Position numbers and translations under genes: made by a program
Notes under the pieces: generated by a model
The model's database searches: none
What the model saw: the letters and a program-made list of their open reading frames with translations, nothing else
What the model was told of the DNA's origin: nothing
Shown: positions 10,838-20,289 of the stretch, piece after piece
How positions within the stretch are numbered: position 1 is the first letter of the stretch
Layout of the letters: each line of letters begins with the position of its first letter
Source of the DNA: Clostridia bacterium
Lineage (GTDB): Bacteria > Bacillota > Clostridia > RUG12999
Direction: 5' to 3'
NCBI GenBank assembly: GCA_022801925.1
Contig: JAAWTG010000010.1
Location: forward strand, 1-64,000
DNA: 64,000 bases

Positions 10838-10980
10838 TTAGGCATAAGACAAATGCCATACACCGTGCAGGGAAAATTTTTCAGGGGTGCTGCGTCAAAG
10901 AACCGCTTTACATACCCTCTGGGGACCATATGGAATTCAGTTCTCTGATGCCTAGGTGGAGAATTTCCCAGGAATTATAG
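10838..10980. other. Unassigned rod-like structured intergenic sequence (possible ncRNA or leader)
   Basis: Nested pairing TAGGCATaAGA/TCTgATGCCTA, CCATA/TATGG, CAGGGGT/ACCCTCTG. Confidence 0.35.
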
Positions 10981-11208
10981 TTACACTATTACTATATGCT
11001 ATAGAAGAATTTTGGTGCGTTGTTTTTGAAAAATAGGGTCAGGCAGGGCGTAATTGTCTGTATGGAATAACGCTTTGCAGCACAGACGGCGGATTTCGTC
11101 GAAATTTTTGTCTTGATTCCCCCTTTTCAAATTGTAAAAATATGGTATACTGTAAATACAGGAAATAATTGGAAATGATTCTACAAAAGATAACGGAGGG
11201 GTACTGCC

Positions 11209-11997
11209 ATGATGCCATGTTTATATACGAAAAAGAAGATTGTGAATATTGAAGTGGACAAGATTACTGCGAGTCCCTATCAGCCGCGGACAACCTTTGA
11301 TGAAGAGGCGTTGGGGGAACTGTGTAGTTCCATTACCCGCTACGGTGTAATTCAGCCGGTATCCGTACGCAAGTGCGACCGGGGCTATGAACTGGTGGCG
11401 GGCGAACGGCGGCTGCGCGCGTCCAAAATGGCAGGACTGAAATATATTCCGGCAATCGTCAGTCAATATGATGAAGATGAAGCGGCGGAAATTGCCTTGA
11501 TTGAAAATTTGCAACGGGAGAATTTGTCGTTTATGGAGGAAGCGGAAGCCTATATGGCGCTGATTCAGACGCACCACATGACGCAGGAGGAGCTGGCGGA
11601 ACGCATTGGGAAAAAACAGTCGACCATTGCCAACAAACTGCGGCTGCTGAAATTGCCGCCCAAAGTCAAACAAATGATTTCGGAATATAACTTAACAGAG
11701 CGTCACGCGCGGGCGGTGCTGCGTCTGCCGGACGAACAATTGCAGTGCAAAGCGCTGTATACTGTGATTGATAAAGGCTATAACGTACAAATGACAGATA
11801 AATTGATTGACAAAATGCTGGAGGATAGGGAACCGGACAAGCAGAAAAAAACGTATTTGATTAAAGACGTCCGCATTTTTGTCAACACCATCAAACAGGC
11901 GGTGGATGTGATGAAACAGGCAGGTGTGAAGGCAGCTGCCAAACGAAACGACCACGAGGAATATATTGAATATGTCATCACTATCCCCAAACAATAA
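11209..11997 (+). CDS. noc: ParB/Noc-family nucleoid occlusion protein
   Basis: ITASPYQPRTTFDEEALGELCSSITRYGVIQPVSVR, ELVAGERRLRASKMAG, ALIENLQRENLSFMEEAEAY, C-term DVRIFVNTIKQAVDVMKQAG typical of Noc. Confidence 0.82.
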   Translation: MMPCLYTKKKIVNIEVDKITASPYQPRTTFDEEALGELCSSITRYGVIQPVSVRKCDRGYELVAGERRLRASKMAGLKYIPAIVSQYDEDEAAEIALIENLQRENLSFMEEAEAYMALIQTHHMTQEELAERIGKKQSTIANKLRLLKLPPKVKQMISEYNLTERHARAVLRLPDEQLQCKALYTVIDKGYNVQMTDKLIDKMLEDREPDKQKKTYLIKDVRIFVNTIKQAVDVMKQAGVKAAAKRNDHEEYIEYVITIPKQ

Positions 11998-12032
11998 GCC
12001 ATCACTATTCCTAATATAAATCTATTTCTGCC

Positions 12033-12070
12033 GGAAGGGGCGGGGCCATATGGCTCCGCCCCTTCCGGCA
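12033..12070 (+). terminator. Strong hairpin CCGGAAGGGGCGGGGCCATATGGCTCCGCCCCTTCCGG after noc
   Basis: Near-perfect inverted repeat. Confidence 0.6.
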
Positions 12071-12129
12071 TGTCACGCCTGTCCACTTTAAAAATAAACA
12101 AATATTTCTCTTGACAATAGCATAAAAAT

Positions 12130-12300
12130 GTGGTACAATACATAATTGTAAAACAAGCAGAAGTTTCTTCTCGCCTTATATCAAGAGGTATAGGGCAAAT
12201 AGGCAGACTCCCGCCGGTGGGTATACCACAGGGGGATAAATGCGTATTTGGGTGTGAGAAACGTTCTGACACTCATTTTTTTATGTCAAAATTTAAAATG
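12130..12300 (+). promoter_or_regulatory. L20/IF3-type ribosomal-protein leader with terminator-like hairpin
   Basis: ACAAGCAGAAGTTTCTTCTCGCC start, position upstream of infC-rpmI-rplT, and GTGTGAGAAacgTTCTGACAC + TTTTTTT hairpin at ~12252-12283. Confidence 0.7.
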
Positions 12301-12326
12301 GAATTGGTTTTTGGAGGTGTACGACC

Positions 12327-12842
12327 ATAGCTAAGGATTTATTGATTAATGAAGAAATCAGACAAAAAGAAGCGCGGGTTGTTGATTCAGACGGGTCGCA
12401 GCTGGGTATCATGAGTGTTTCGCAGGCACTGAAACTTGCGGCGGACAAAAACATGGACTTAGTGGAAATTGCGCCGCAGGCAAAACCTGTCGTTTGCAAA
12501 ATCATGGATTATGGAAAATATAAATTTGAAGCGGCAAAACGGGAAAAGGAAAACCGTAAGAACCAAAAAACGGTGGAAGTGAAAGAAGTCCGTTTGTCTC
12601 CGTCCATTGATACGCATGATTTCGAAACCAAAGCCAAAAATGCCATGAAGTTTTTGAAAGCGGGCAACAAAGTGAAAGTGACGCTGCGGTTCCGCGGACG
12701 TGAAATCAGTCACGCGCAGAACTCTAAAGTGGTGCTGGAACGGTTTGCTGAACTGGTGAAAGAATATGGAACGGTTGACCGTCAACCTAAAATGGAAGGA
12801 CGGAACATGTTCATGTTCCTCACGCCGGTAAACGGAAAATAA
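12327..12842 (+). CDS. infC: Translation initiation factor IF-3, probable AUA start codon
   Basis: LINEEIRQKEARVVDSDGSQLGIMS; GGAGG at 12313-12317 is ideally spaced from ATA at 12327 (reads (M)AKDLLINEE); ORF track begins only at TTG 12342. Confidence 0.93.
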   Translation: MAKDLLINEEIRQKEARVVDSDGSQLGIMSVSQALKLAADKNMDLVEIAPQAKPVVCKIMDYGKYKFEAAKREKENRKNQKTVEVKEVRLSPSIDTHDFETKAKNAMKFLKAGNKVKVTLRFRGREISHAQNSKVVLERFAELVKEYGTVDRQPKMEGRNMFMFLTPVNGK

Positions 12843-12928
12843 AACAGTTGATACTTGCTTTTCACTTATATGAAGAGAAAAGAGTATGATACAAGAAAAT
12901 TTAAGAGGTTGAAAGGAGCTAACATATT

Positions 12929-13126
12929 ATGCCGAAATTGAAAACACACAGAGCCACGGCCAAAAGAATCTCTGTTACAAAAAATGGGAAATTCAAACGT
13001 GCGAAAGCATTCAAAAGCCACATCCTGAACAAAAAGAGTACGAAAAGAAAAAGAAACCTGAGAAAAACAGGATATGCTAGTGAAGCAAACGCAAAAGTGA
13101 TTAAGAAATTATTACCATATCAGTAA
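12929..13126 (+). CDS. rpmI: 50S ribosomal protein L35
   Basis: [33 protein letters not shown]. Confidence 0.96.
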   Translation: MPKLKTHRATAKRISVTKNGKFKRAKAFKSHILNKKSTKRKRNLRKTGYASEANAKVIKKLLPYQ

Positions 13127-13144
13127 AGAAGGAGGGGTTTGACC

Positions 13145-13498
13145 ATGGCAAGAGTAAAAGGTGCATTGGCAACCAGAAAAAAACATAAAAGAGTTCTGAA
13201 AATGGCAAAAGGATATTTCGGTGCAAAATCGAAATTATATAAAACCGCGAAACAGGCAGTGATGAAATCTTTGGTATATGCATATACCGGCAGAAAACTG
13301 CGTAAACGTGATTTCCGCCGTCTGTGGATTACACGTATCAGCGCTGCGGCAAAAATGAACGGCATGAACTATTCCACGTTTATGCACGGTCTGAAACTGG
13401 CCGGCGTTGAAATGAACCGTAAAATGCTTTCTGAAATCGCAATTGCAGACCCTGCTGCGTTCACCGTATTGGTGGAAAAAGCAAAAGCAGCGCTGTAA
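13145..13498 (+). CDS. rplT: 50S ribosomal protein L20
   Basis: [29 protein letters not shown]. Confidence 0.97.
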   Translation: MARVKGALATRKKHKRVLKMAKGYFGAKSKLYKTAKQAVMKSLVYAYTGRKLRKRDFRRLWITRISAAAKMNGMNYSTFMHGLKLAGVEMNRKMLSEIAIADPAAFTVLVEKAKAAL

Positions 13499-13673
13499 AA
13501 AAGATTTGGGACGGAAACTTTCTTTCCGAAGGAGCAGCATAGGAAAGGCAAAACCGAAGTGTGATGTTGGCTTTTCCATCGTTGGCACCGGCGGAGCAGT
13601 CCCAGAAACAGGGACGCGATAAGAAAGAGAAAAACAAGGAGCGGAAGGCTTATGTCTACCGTCTCTTTGCGAT

Positions 13674-13702
13674 AAAGCCGCCGTAGGGCGGCTTTCTTTG
13701 AT
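13674..13702 (+). terminator. Terminator-like hairpin AAAGCCGCC-gta-GGGCGGCTTTCTTTG
   Basis: Inverted repeat followed by T-rich tract. Confidence 0.55.
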
Positions 13703-13925
13703 GGAACCGTTTTTTTGATATGAAAAAATTTGAAAGCGGCTGTTATCAGTCATACCAACCATTGCAAAGTCAAGCGAGTTTGCTTTTTGCAGCCTGATGG
13801 TGTGAAAAATAGCGGCATGGAAATAGCAGGAGATCTATCCCAGTTGCTGCAATCATATGGGATAGATGGATAAAACCACGCAAGAGAGCAAACAATAGTT
13901 GCGGAATTGATACAAAGCGGGGGAC

Positions 13926-15317
13926 ATGAGATTGAACAAAATACGACAGTTCATCCAAAACCGCAGAAGCCTGTCTGCGCTGCTGCGGCCGACACAAATT
14001 ATCATTTTTGGATTTATGGCAGTGATTTTGACAGGTTCCATATTGCTTTCGCTGCCGTTTTGTACAAAAAGCGGTGTAGGCACACCGTTTCTTGACGCAC
14101 TCTTTACGGCGACCAGCGCCACCTGCGTAACAGGGTTGGTGGTGGTGGACACGGCTGCGCATTGGAACATATTTGGGCAACTGATTATTTTGGCGTTGAT
14201 TCAAATTGGCGGTCTGGGGTTTATCACCATGGCGTGTCTGGTTTCCTTTTTGCTGCGCCGCAAAATTTCGCTGCGGGAACGACTGATTATGGTAGAATCA
14301 TTTAACCAGTCGGAAATTCAGGGGATTGTGTGGCTGGCAAAGCGCGTGCTGATGGTAACGTTCATGGTGGAAGGTAGCGGCGCGTTGATTTTGTCCGCGC
14401 GGCTGATTCCGGAATTCGGATTTCTGGGCGGTATCTACCGCGGCATATTCACGGCGGTTTCAGCGTTTTGTAACGCAGGATTTGATGTGATTGGCAAATA
14501 TGGGGCGTTTGCCAGTCTCACACCCTATGTGGGTGATTTTGTCATAAATGTCACTATTATGGGACTGGTAGTGTTTGGTGGTTTGGGCTTTTTTGTCTGG
14601 GCGGATTTATACCGGTACAGACCCGGCGAAGGTTATCAAATCAAACTGCAAACCAGACTGGTGCTGTTCATGACTGTAGCGCTCACGCTGTTTGGTGCAG
14701 TGATGTTTTTTGTGTTTGAATATAACAATACAGAAACGATTGGATATATGTCCCTGCCGCATAAAGTGCTTGCGTCCTTTTTCCAGTCGGTCACGACCAG
14801 AACGGCGGGGTTTAATACCATTGACCAGGGCGCAATGACGGAGATGAGCAAATTTGTTTCCATGATTTTAATGTTCATTGGCGGTTCGCCCGGCTCTACG
14901 GCGGGCGGTGTGAAAACAGTGACGCTGGCAGTCATTTTAATCACAGTGCATAACATTATCCGCGGCTCCAAAACGGTCAATGTACATGGAAAACACATTG
15001 GACATGGCATTATCCTGCGCGCGGTCAGCATTATCTTGATTGCCATTTTAGTGCTGTTTGTCAGCATTCTGGTCATGTCTTTTTCAGAGCAGGCAGGACT
15101 GCAAAGAATTATGTTTGAAGCCGTGTCCGCATTTGGTACGGTGGGACTTACACAATCGCTCACACCCGATTTAACCGGTATCGGTAAAGGGGTGATTATG
15201 ATACTCATGTTCTTTGGTCGTGTTGGCGTGCTGACGATTGGTTTTGCGATTGCCGCCAAACAACATGATTATAACAGTAAAATACGTTATCCACGAGCGC
15301 AGCTCATGGTCGGTTAG
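13926..15317 (+). CDS. ktrB: TrkH/KtrB-family potassium uptake membrane protein
   Basis: DALFTATSATCVTGLVV, SPGSTAGGVKTVTL selectivity-filter repeats. Confidence 0.92.
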   Translation: MRLNKIRQFIQNRRSLSALLRPTQIIIFGFMAVILTGSILLSLPFCTKSGVGTPFLDALFTATSATCVTGLVVVDTAAHWNIFGQLIILALIQIGGLGFITMACLVSFLLRRKISLRERLIMVESFNQSEIQGIVWLAKRVLMVTFMVEGSGALILSARLIPEFGFLGGIYRGIFTAVSAFCNAGFDVIGKYGAFASLTPYVGDFVINVTIMGLVVFGGLGFFVWADLYRYRPGEGYQIKLQTRLVLFMTVALTLFGAVMFFVFEYNNTETIGYMSLPHKVLASFFQSVTTRTAGFNTIDQGAMTEMSKFVSMILMFIGGSPGSTAGGVKTVTLAVILITVHNIIRGSKTVNVHGKHIGHGIILRAVSIILIAILVLFVSILVMSFSEQAGLQRIMFEAVSAFGTVGLTQSLTPDLTGIGKGVIMILMFFGRVGVLTIGFAIAAKQHDYNSKIRYPRAQLMVG

Positions 15318-15368
15318 GCATAAGAGAGTCGAATCCCCTATGCCTAGTGGAAAGCGAGGAAAGATATT

Positions 15369-16019
15369 ATGAAAGAATCCTATATGGTGCTGGGACTGGG
15401 GAGGTTTGGTGAAGCGGTCAGCAAATCGCTGTATGCCAAAGGATATGAAGTGCTGGCAATCGATGAAGACGAAGAAATCATCAATGAGATACAGAACCAT
15501 GTGACTCATGCAATCGTGGGCGACTGTACGGATGAATCCGTACTCAAAGCAGTGGGCGCACGCAATTTTGACGGCGCGATTGTGGCAGTGGGCGGCAAAA
15601 TTGAAACCAGCATTTTGTCCACCGTCCTGCTGCGGGAGTTGGGCGTGAATTTCATTGTGGCGCGCGCGGCAACGGAACTGCATGGCAGAATTTTGAAAAA
15701 AGTCGGCGCAGACCGCGTTGTCCTGCCGGAACGCGACATGGGAATCAAGTTTGTTCAGTCACTTGCATCGAGTCATATTGTGGATATGATTGAATTGTCG
15801 GAGGATCACAGCATTGTGGAGGTGCGTCCGCTGCCCAGTTGGATTGGCAAAACGCTGGACGAACTCAATATGCGTAAAGTCTATGGCGTCACAGTCATGG
15901 CAGCAAAAGAAGGGCGTGACGTTGTGGTATCGCCGCGGGCAGATTATAAAATTCAAGAGGACGATATTTTGGTGGTGGTGGGTCATAACCGGAATATTGA
16001 TAAAATTAGAGAGAAATAA
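15369..16019 (+). CDS. ktrA: TrkA/KtrA RCK-domain potassium channel regulator
   Basis: YMVLGLGRFGEAVSKSLYAKGYEVLAIDEDEE; TrkA_C region. Confidence 0.92.
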   Translation: MKESYMVLGLGRFGEAVSKSLYAKGYEVLAIDEDEEIINEIQNHVTHAIVGDCTDESVLKAVGARNFDGAIVAVGGKIETSILSTVLLRELGVNFIVARAATELHGRILKKVGADRVVLPERDMGIKFVQSLASSHIVDMIELSEDHSIVEVRPLPSWIGKTLDELNMRKVYGVTVMAAKEGRDVVVSPRADYKIQEDDILVVVGHNRNIDKIREK

Positions 16020-16088
16020 TTTCCGCTGCCCAGAAGCCAGGTTGTCACTCCTGGCTTTTTGCGCGTGCAGAAAAAGAGAGGGTCATGT

Positions 16089-16871
16089 ATGGAATACATC
16101 ACATCCGCACAAAATGGAAAAGTCAAAGCATTGCGTAAATGTATGCAAAACAAAAAATATCGCCAGCAAATGGGATTGTTTGTGGTGGAAGGCGAAAAAA
16201 TGGTGAAAGAGGCGTGCGCGGACGGTATGGCAGTGGACGTTATCTTTCTACGCAAGGATTTGGCAGGGAAAATAGAGGGACTGCCGGAGGAAAAATGCGT
16301 TTTGGTGACAGACCAGGTGCTGCGCGCTGTCAGCGATACCGTCACGCCGCAGGGGATTGTTGCATCGCTGCACATGCCGGAAGCGGATTTGGCAGCGATG
16401 GCAGACAAAGAAAATGCCTTACTGCTGTTGTGTGAAAACGTATCAGACCCTGGTAACTTAGGAACGCTGGTGCGCTGTGCGGACGCAGCAGGCGCAGACG
16501 GCGTAGTGCTGTGCGGCTGCGCGGATTTATATAATCCCAAAACCGTGCGCGCGACTATGTCGTCTCTGTACCATATCCCTGTAGTCGTGCAGCGGGACGC
16601 AGCGGGGACGGCAGCATGGCTGAACGAACAAGGGTTTCTAACCTGTGCGGCTGCGCTTGGCGCACAGGAGACGCCCTATGGTGCAGATTTCAAGGGAAAA
16701 ACCGTGTTATGCGTGGGAAATGAGGCAAACGGACTGACAAAAAACTTGCTGGAACAGTGCAGTCATCACGTTGAAATTCCCATGCCAGGACAGGCAGAAT
16801 CACTCAATGTTGCTTGTGCAGCAGCAGTTCTGTTGTATGAGGCAGTCCGACAGAGAATAAAAGAGAAATAA
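16089..16871 (+). CDS. SpoU/TrmH-family RNA 2'-O-methyltransferase
   Basis: LLLCENVSDPGNLGTLVRCADAAG, VGNEANGLT, IPMPGQAESLNVACAAAVLLYEA. Confidence 0.93.
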   Translation: MEYITSAQNGKVKALRKCMQNKKYRQQMGLFVVEGEKMVKEACADGMAVDVIFLRKDLAGKIEGLPEEKCVLVTDQVLRAVSDTVTPQGIVASLHMPEADLAAMADKENALLLLCENVSDPGNLGTLVRCADAAGADGVVLCGCADLYNPKTVRATMSSLYHIPVVVQRDAAGTAAWLNEQGFLTCAAALGAQETPYGADFKGKTVLCVGNEANGLTKNLLEQCSHHVEIPMPGQAESLNVACAAAVLLYEAVRQRIKEK

Positions 16872-17035
16872 GAAGAAAATGGAAGATAAATTTTATTTTT
16901 GCCGCTTTACAAAAATTCTTCCCTATAGTATTGTATAAAGCAGTGCCTTAACCCAGAGTGGAAAGAGATGCGTCAAACAGGGCGCAGGGGGAGGGTGTTT
17001 CACGCCCTGATTTTATAGAAAAAGCCGGTGAAAGT

Positions 17036-18142
17036 ATGACAGATATTCGGTATTGGTTGTGGTTCGTGATGGCAATGCAAGAGCGGCACGAGCTGAAATA
17101 TAGAATTTGGCAAGAGGAACCTGATGTAGAAATTTTGTACCATATGAAACGTGAGGACTATATGGCGGCAGGATTCGACAATGAAAAAGTGCTGGACTTG
17201 CTGAGCGACAAAAGCATGGATCGGGTTGAGCGGGAATTGGAGTTTGCCGCACAGCACCGTGTGGAACTGATTGCCTATGATGATGAACGGTACCCTGAGC
17301 ATTTGCGGGAAATTCCTAATCCACCGCTGTTATTATACCGGCGTGGTAAACATTTTCAAGATTGTCTGGAACTTGCCATTGCAATCGTTGGTACGAGAAA
17401 GTGTACGGACTATGGCAGGGAATGCGCCTTCACTTTGGCGCGGGATTTGGCAAAAGCAGGTTTTACTATCATCAGCGGCATGGCGGAAGGCATTGACGGC
17501 TGCGCCCACCGCGGCGCATTGGACGCGCAGGGGAAAACCATCGCTGTTTTGGGGAACGGTGTGAATAAACCATATCCAAGTATTCATAAGGATTTGATGG
17601 TGGATATCATGAATGGCGGTTGCGTGGTGAGTGAATTTCCGTTTGACGCAAAACCGTATCCGGAACATTTTCCAATCAAGAACCGCATTGTCAGCGGATT
17701 GGCATTGGGTGCGATTGCAGTGGAAGGCGGCGATAAAAGCGGCGCCAGTATCACGATTCACCATGCGAATGAACAGAGTCGTGAAACATTTGCCGTGCCC
17801 GGAAATATTAATCAGGCAACTTCCAAACTTTGCAATCGGCTGATTGCACGCGGTGAAGCGAAACTGGTGACTTCGGCGGACGATGTTGTGGAAGAATTTG
17901 AAGCAGTATATGGACATTTATTGCATAAAGAAATAGAAATTCAGAAAGAACAGGCAAAGTTATTATTAACAGAAGAAGAAAAGAAGATTTTAGCGTTGCT
18001 GGGCGACGGTCCAAGACAGCTAGAAGAACTATGCCAGCTTACCGGAATGAATGTGGCGGAACTTGGTATGCATATGACAATGTTAGAAATGAAACAAGTG
18101 ATTTACACCATGCCTGGTAAGTTTTTCGGATTGCAGAAGTAA
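17036..18142 (+). CDS. dprA: DNA-processing protein DprA
   Basis: AIVGTRKCTDYGRECAFTLARDLAKAGFTIISGMAEGIDGCAHRGAL; internal start MTDIRYW preferred. Confidence 0.93.
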   Translation: MTDIRYWLWFVMAMQERHELKYRIWQEEPDVEILYHMKREDYMAAGFDNEKVLDLLSDKSMDRVERELEFAAQHRVELIAYDDERYPEHLREIPNPPLLLYRRGKHFQDCLELAIAIVGTRKCTDYGRECAFTLARDLAKAGFTIISGMAEGIDGCAHRGALDAQGKTIAVLGNGVNKPYPSIHKDLMVDIMNGGCVVSEFPFDAKPYPEHFPIKNRIVSGLALGAIAVEGGDKSGASITIHHANEQSRETFAVPGNINQATSKLCNRLIARGEAKLVTSADDVVEEFEAVYGHLLHKEIEIQKEQAKLLLTEEEKKILALLGDGPRQLEELCQLTGMNVAELGMHMTMLEMKQVIYTMPGKFFGLQK

Positions 18143-18168
18143 ACGCGGATAGGAGGTAAATAAAGACT

Positions 18169-20289
18169 ATGGCAAAACATTTAGTGATTGTGGAATCGCC
18201 CGCTAAGGCGAAAACCATTGGAAAATATTTGGGTCGCACCTATAAAGTGGAAGCGTCTATGGGACATGTGCGTGATTTGCCCAAAAGTACAATGGGTGTT
18301 GATTTGGAACATGATTTTGAACCGAAATATTTGAATATCCGCGGCAAAGGGCCGCTGATTAAAAAATTGAAAACAGCGGCAAAATCCAGCGACGACGTCA
18401 TTCTCGCGACTGACCCTGACCGCGAAGGGGAAGCCATTTCGTGGCATTTGATGAATGCGCTGGGATTGGATGAGAAAAAAACGAGCCGCGTGGTGTTTAA
18501 CGAGATTACCAAAGACGCTGTAAAAACAGCAATTCAAAACCCGCGCGACATTGATTATAATTTGGTAGACGCACAGCAGGCGCGGCGTGTGCTGGACCGC
18601 GTGGTGGGGTATAGTATCAGCCCTATTTTGTGGCGCAAAGTGCGCAAAGGTCTGTCCGCAGGACGCGTGCAGTCGGTGGCGCTGCGCATGATTTGCGAAC
18701 GGGAAAATGAGATTTTGAATTTTGAGCCGGAAGAATATTGGTCGCTTGATGCGGCGTTGACGCACAAAAAAACGCGCAAAAAGTTCAAAGCGAAATTCTA
18801 TGGCGACAAAAAAGGCAAAATTGACGTGAAAAACGAGACGCAGGCAAAAGAAATTCTGCAAGCGGTGGAACACCAGGCGTTTGTGGTTGACAGCGTAAAA
18901 AGGACGCCAAAAAAACGGCAGCCCGCACCGCCGTTTATCACCAGTAGTTTGCAGCAGGAAGCAGCGCGCAAACTCGGCTTTACGCCGTCGAAAACCATGC
19001 GTATTGCCCAGCAACTCTATGAAGGCGTGGAACTCAAAGGAGAGGGCGCAGTCGGTCTGATTACCTATATGCGTACCGATTCGACACGTGTGGCAAACGA
19101 AGCGGCATTAGCAGCAAAAGACTATATCAAAGCGACTTATGGCGAAAATTTTTTGCCCGCGTCGCCGCGTACCTATAAAAAAGGAAAAAATGCACAGGAC
19201 GCGCACGAAGCGATTCGGCCGTCTGTTGTTTCCTATACGCCGCAGCAGATTTCTGAGTCCTTGACCGGCGACCAGAATAAATTATATAAATTGATTTGGG
19301 AGCGGTTTATCGCCAGCCAGATGGCGGAAGCGAAGATTGAAACCATGACGGTGAACATCAGCGCGGGCGCATATCTGTTCCGTGCCACCGGTTCCACAGT
19401 ACTGTTTCCGGGTTTTCTGACATTATATGAAGAAGGCAAAGACGAAGAAAAAAGCAAAGAAAAGGAACAGAAACTGCCGGATATGGAAGCGGGAGATGAA
19501 TTCGCTGTGAATAAAATCGACCCAGTGCAGCATTTCACGCAGCCGCCCGCACGGTATACCGAAGCGACACTGGTGCGCGCCATGGAGGAACAAGGCATTG
19601 GTCGTCCGAGTACCTATGCGCCAACAGTGGCAACCATTTTGGCTCGTAACTATGTGATTAAGGAAAAGCGGTCGCTGGTACCCACAGAGCTCGGAGAAAT
19701 TGTGACCAATTTGATGAAAGAACATTTTGCAAGTATTGTGGACAGCGGTTTTACAGCGGACATGGAACAAAAACTGGATGACGTAGAGGATGGTCGGCGC
19801 GATTGGAAAGAGATTATTCGCGATTTCTACGGGCCGTTTGAAAAAGTCATTCAAGACGCGGACAGCAAAATCCCGCATGTGGAAATCAAACCGGAGGAAA
19901 CGGATATTCCTTGCGAAAAATGCGGACGCATGATGGTGATACGCGATGGGCGTTATGGCAAATTTTTGGCGTGCCCGGGCTTTCCGGAATGTCGTAATGC
20001 GCGCCCGATACAAACGGAAATTGGCGTAGATTGCCCCAAATGCGGCGCGAAATTGCTGGAGAAAAAATCCCGCAAAGGCGTGAAATACTATGGCTGTGAA
20101 AAGCATCCGGACTGCGATTTCATGAGTTGGAACCTGCCGACCAACGATAAATGTCCGGTCTGCGGCAAAATGCTGCTGCAGCGGACGATGCGCGGCAGAC
20201 TGATGAAGGATTCTTTTGTCTGCATTGATGAGGAATGCAGCTATAATGCGAAAAAAGAGAAAAAGAAACCGACGGAAGGAAACGAATAA
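18169..20289 (+). CDS. topA: DNA topoisomerase I
   Basis: MAKHLVIVESPAKAKTIGKYLG, ITYMRTDSTRVANEA, zinc-ribbon C-terminus. Confidence 0.97.
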   Translation: MAKHLVIVESPAKAKTIGKYLGRTYKVEASMGHVRDLPKSTMGVDLEHDFEPKYLNIRGKGPLIKKLKTAAKSSDDVILATDPDREGEAISWHLMNALGLDEKKTSRVVFNEITKDAVKTAIQNPRDIDYNLVDAQQARRVLDRVVGYSISPILWRKVRKGLSAGRVQSVALRMICERENEILNFEPEEYWSLDAALTHKKTRKKFKAKFYGDKKGKIDVKNETQAKEILQAVEHQAFVVDSVKRTPKKRQPAPPFITSSLQQEAARKLGFTPSKTMRIAQQLYEGVELKGEGAVGLITYMRTDSTRVANEAALAAKDYIKATYGENFLPASPRTYKKGKNAQDAHEAIRPSVVSYTPQQISESLTGDQNKLYKLIWERFIASQMAEAKIETMTVNISAGAYLFRATGSTVLFPGFLTLYEEGKDEEKSKEKEQKLPDMEAGDEFAVNKIDPVQHFTQPPARYTEATLVRAMEEQGIGRPSTYAPTVATILARNYVIKEKRSLVPTELGEIVTNLMKEHFASIVDSGFTADMEQKLDDVEDGRRDWKEIIRDFYGPFEKVIQDADSKIPHVEIKPEETDIPCEKCGRMMVIRDGRYGKFLACPGFPECRNARPIQTEIGVDCPKCGAKLLEKKSRKGVKYYGCEKHPDCDFMSWNLPTNDKCPVCGKMLLQRTMRGRLMKDSFVCIDEECSYNAKKEKKKPTEGNE

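Noticed and set aside
10838-10980. SRP RNA
   Set aside because: Lacks the conserved GGUCAGG...GGAAG...AGCAGC apical loop
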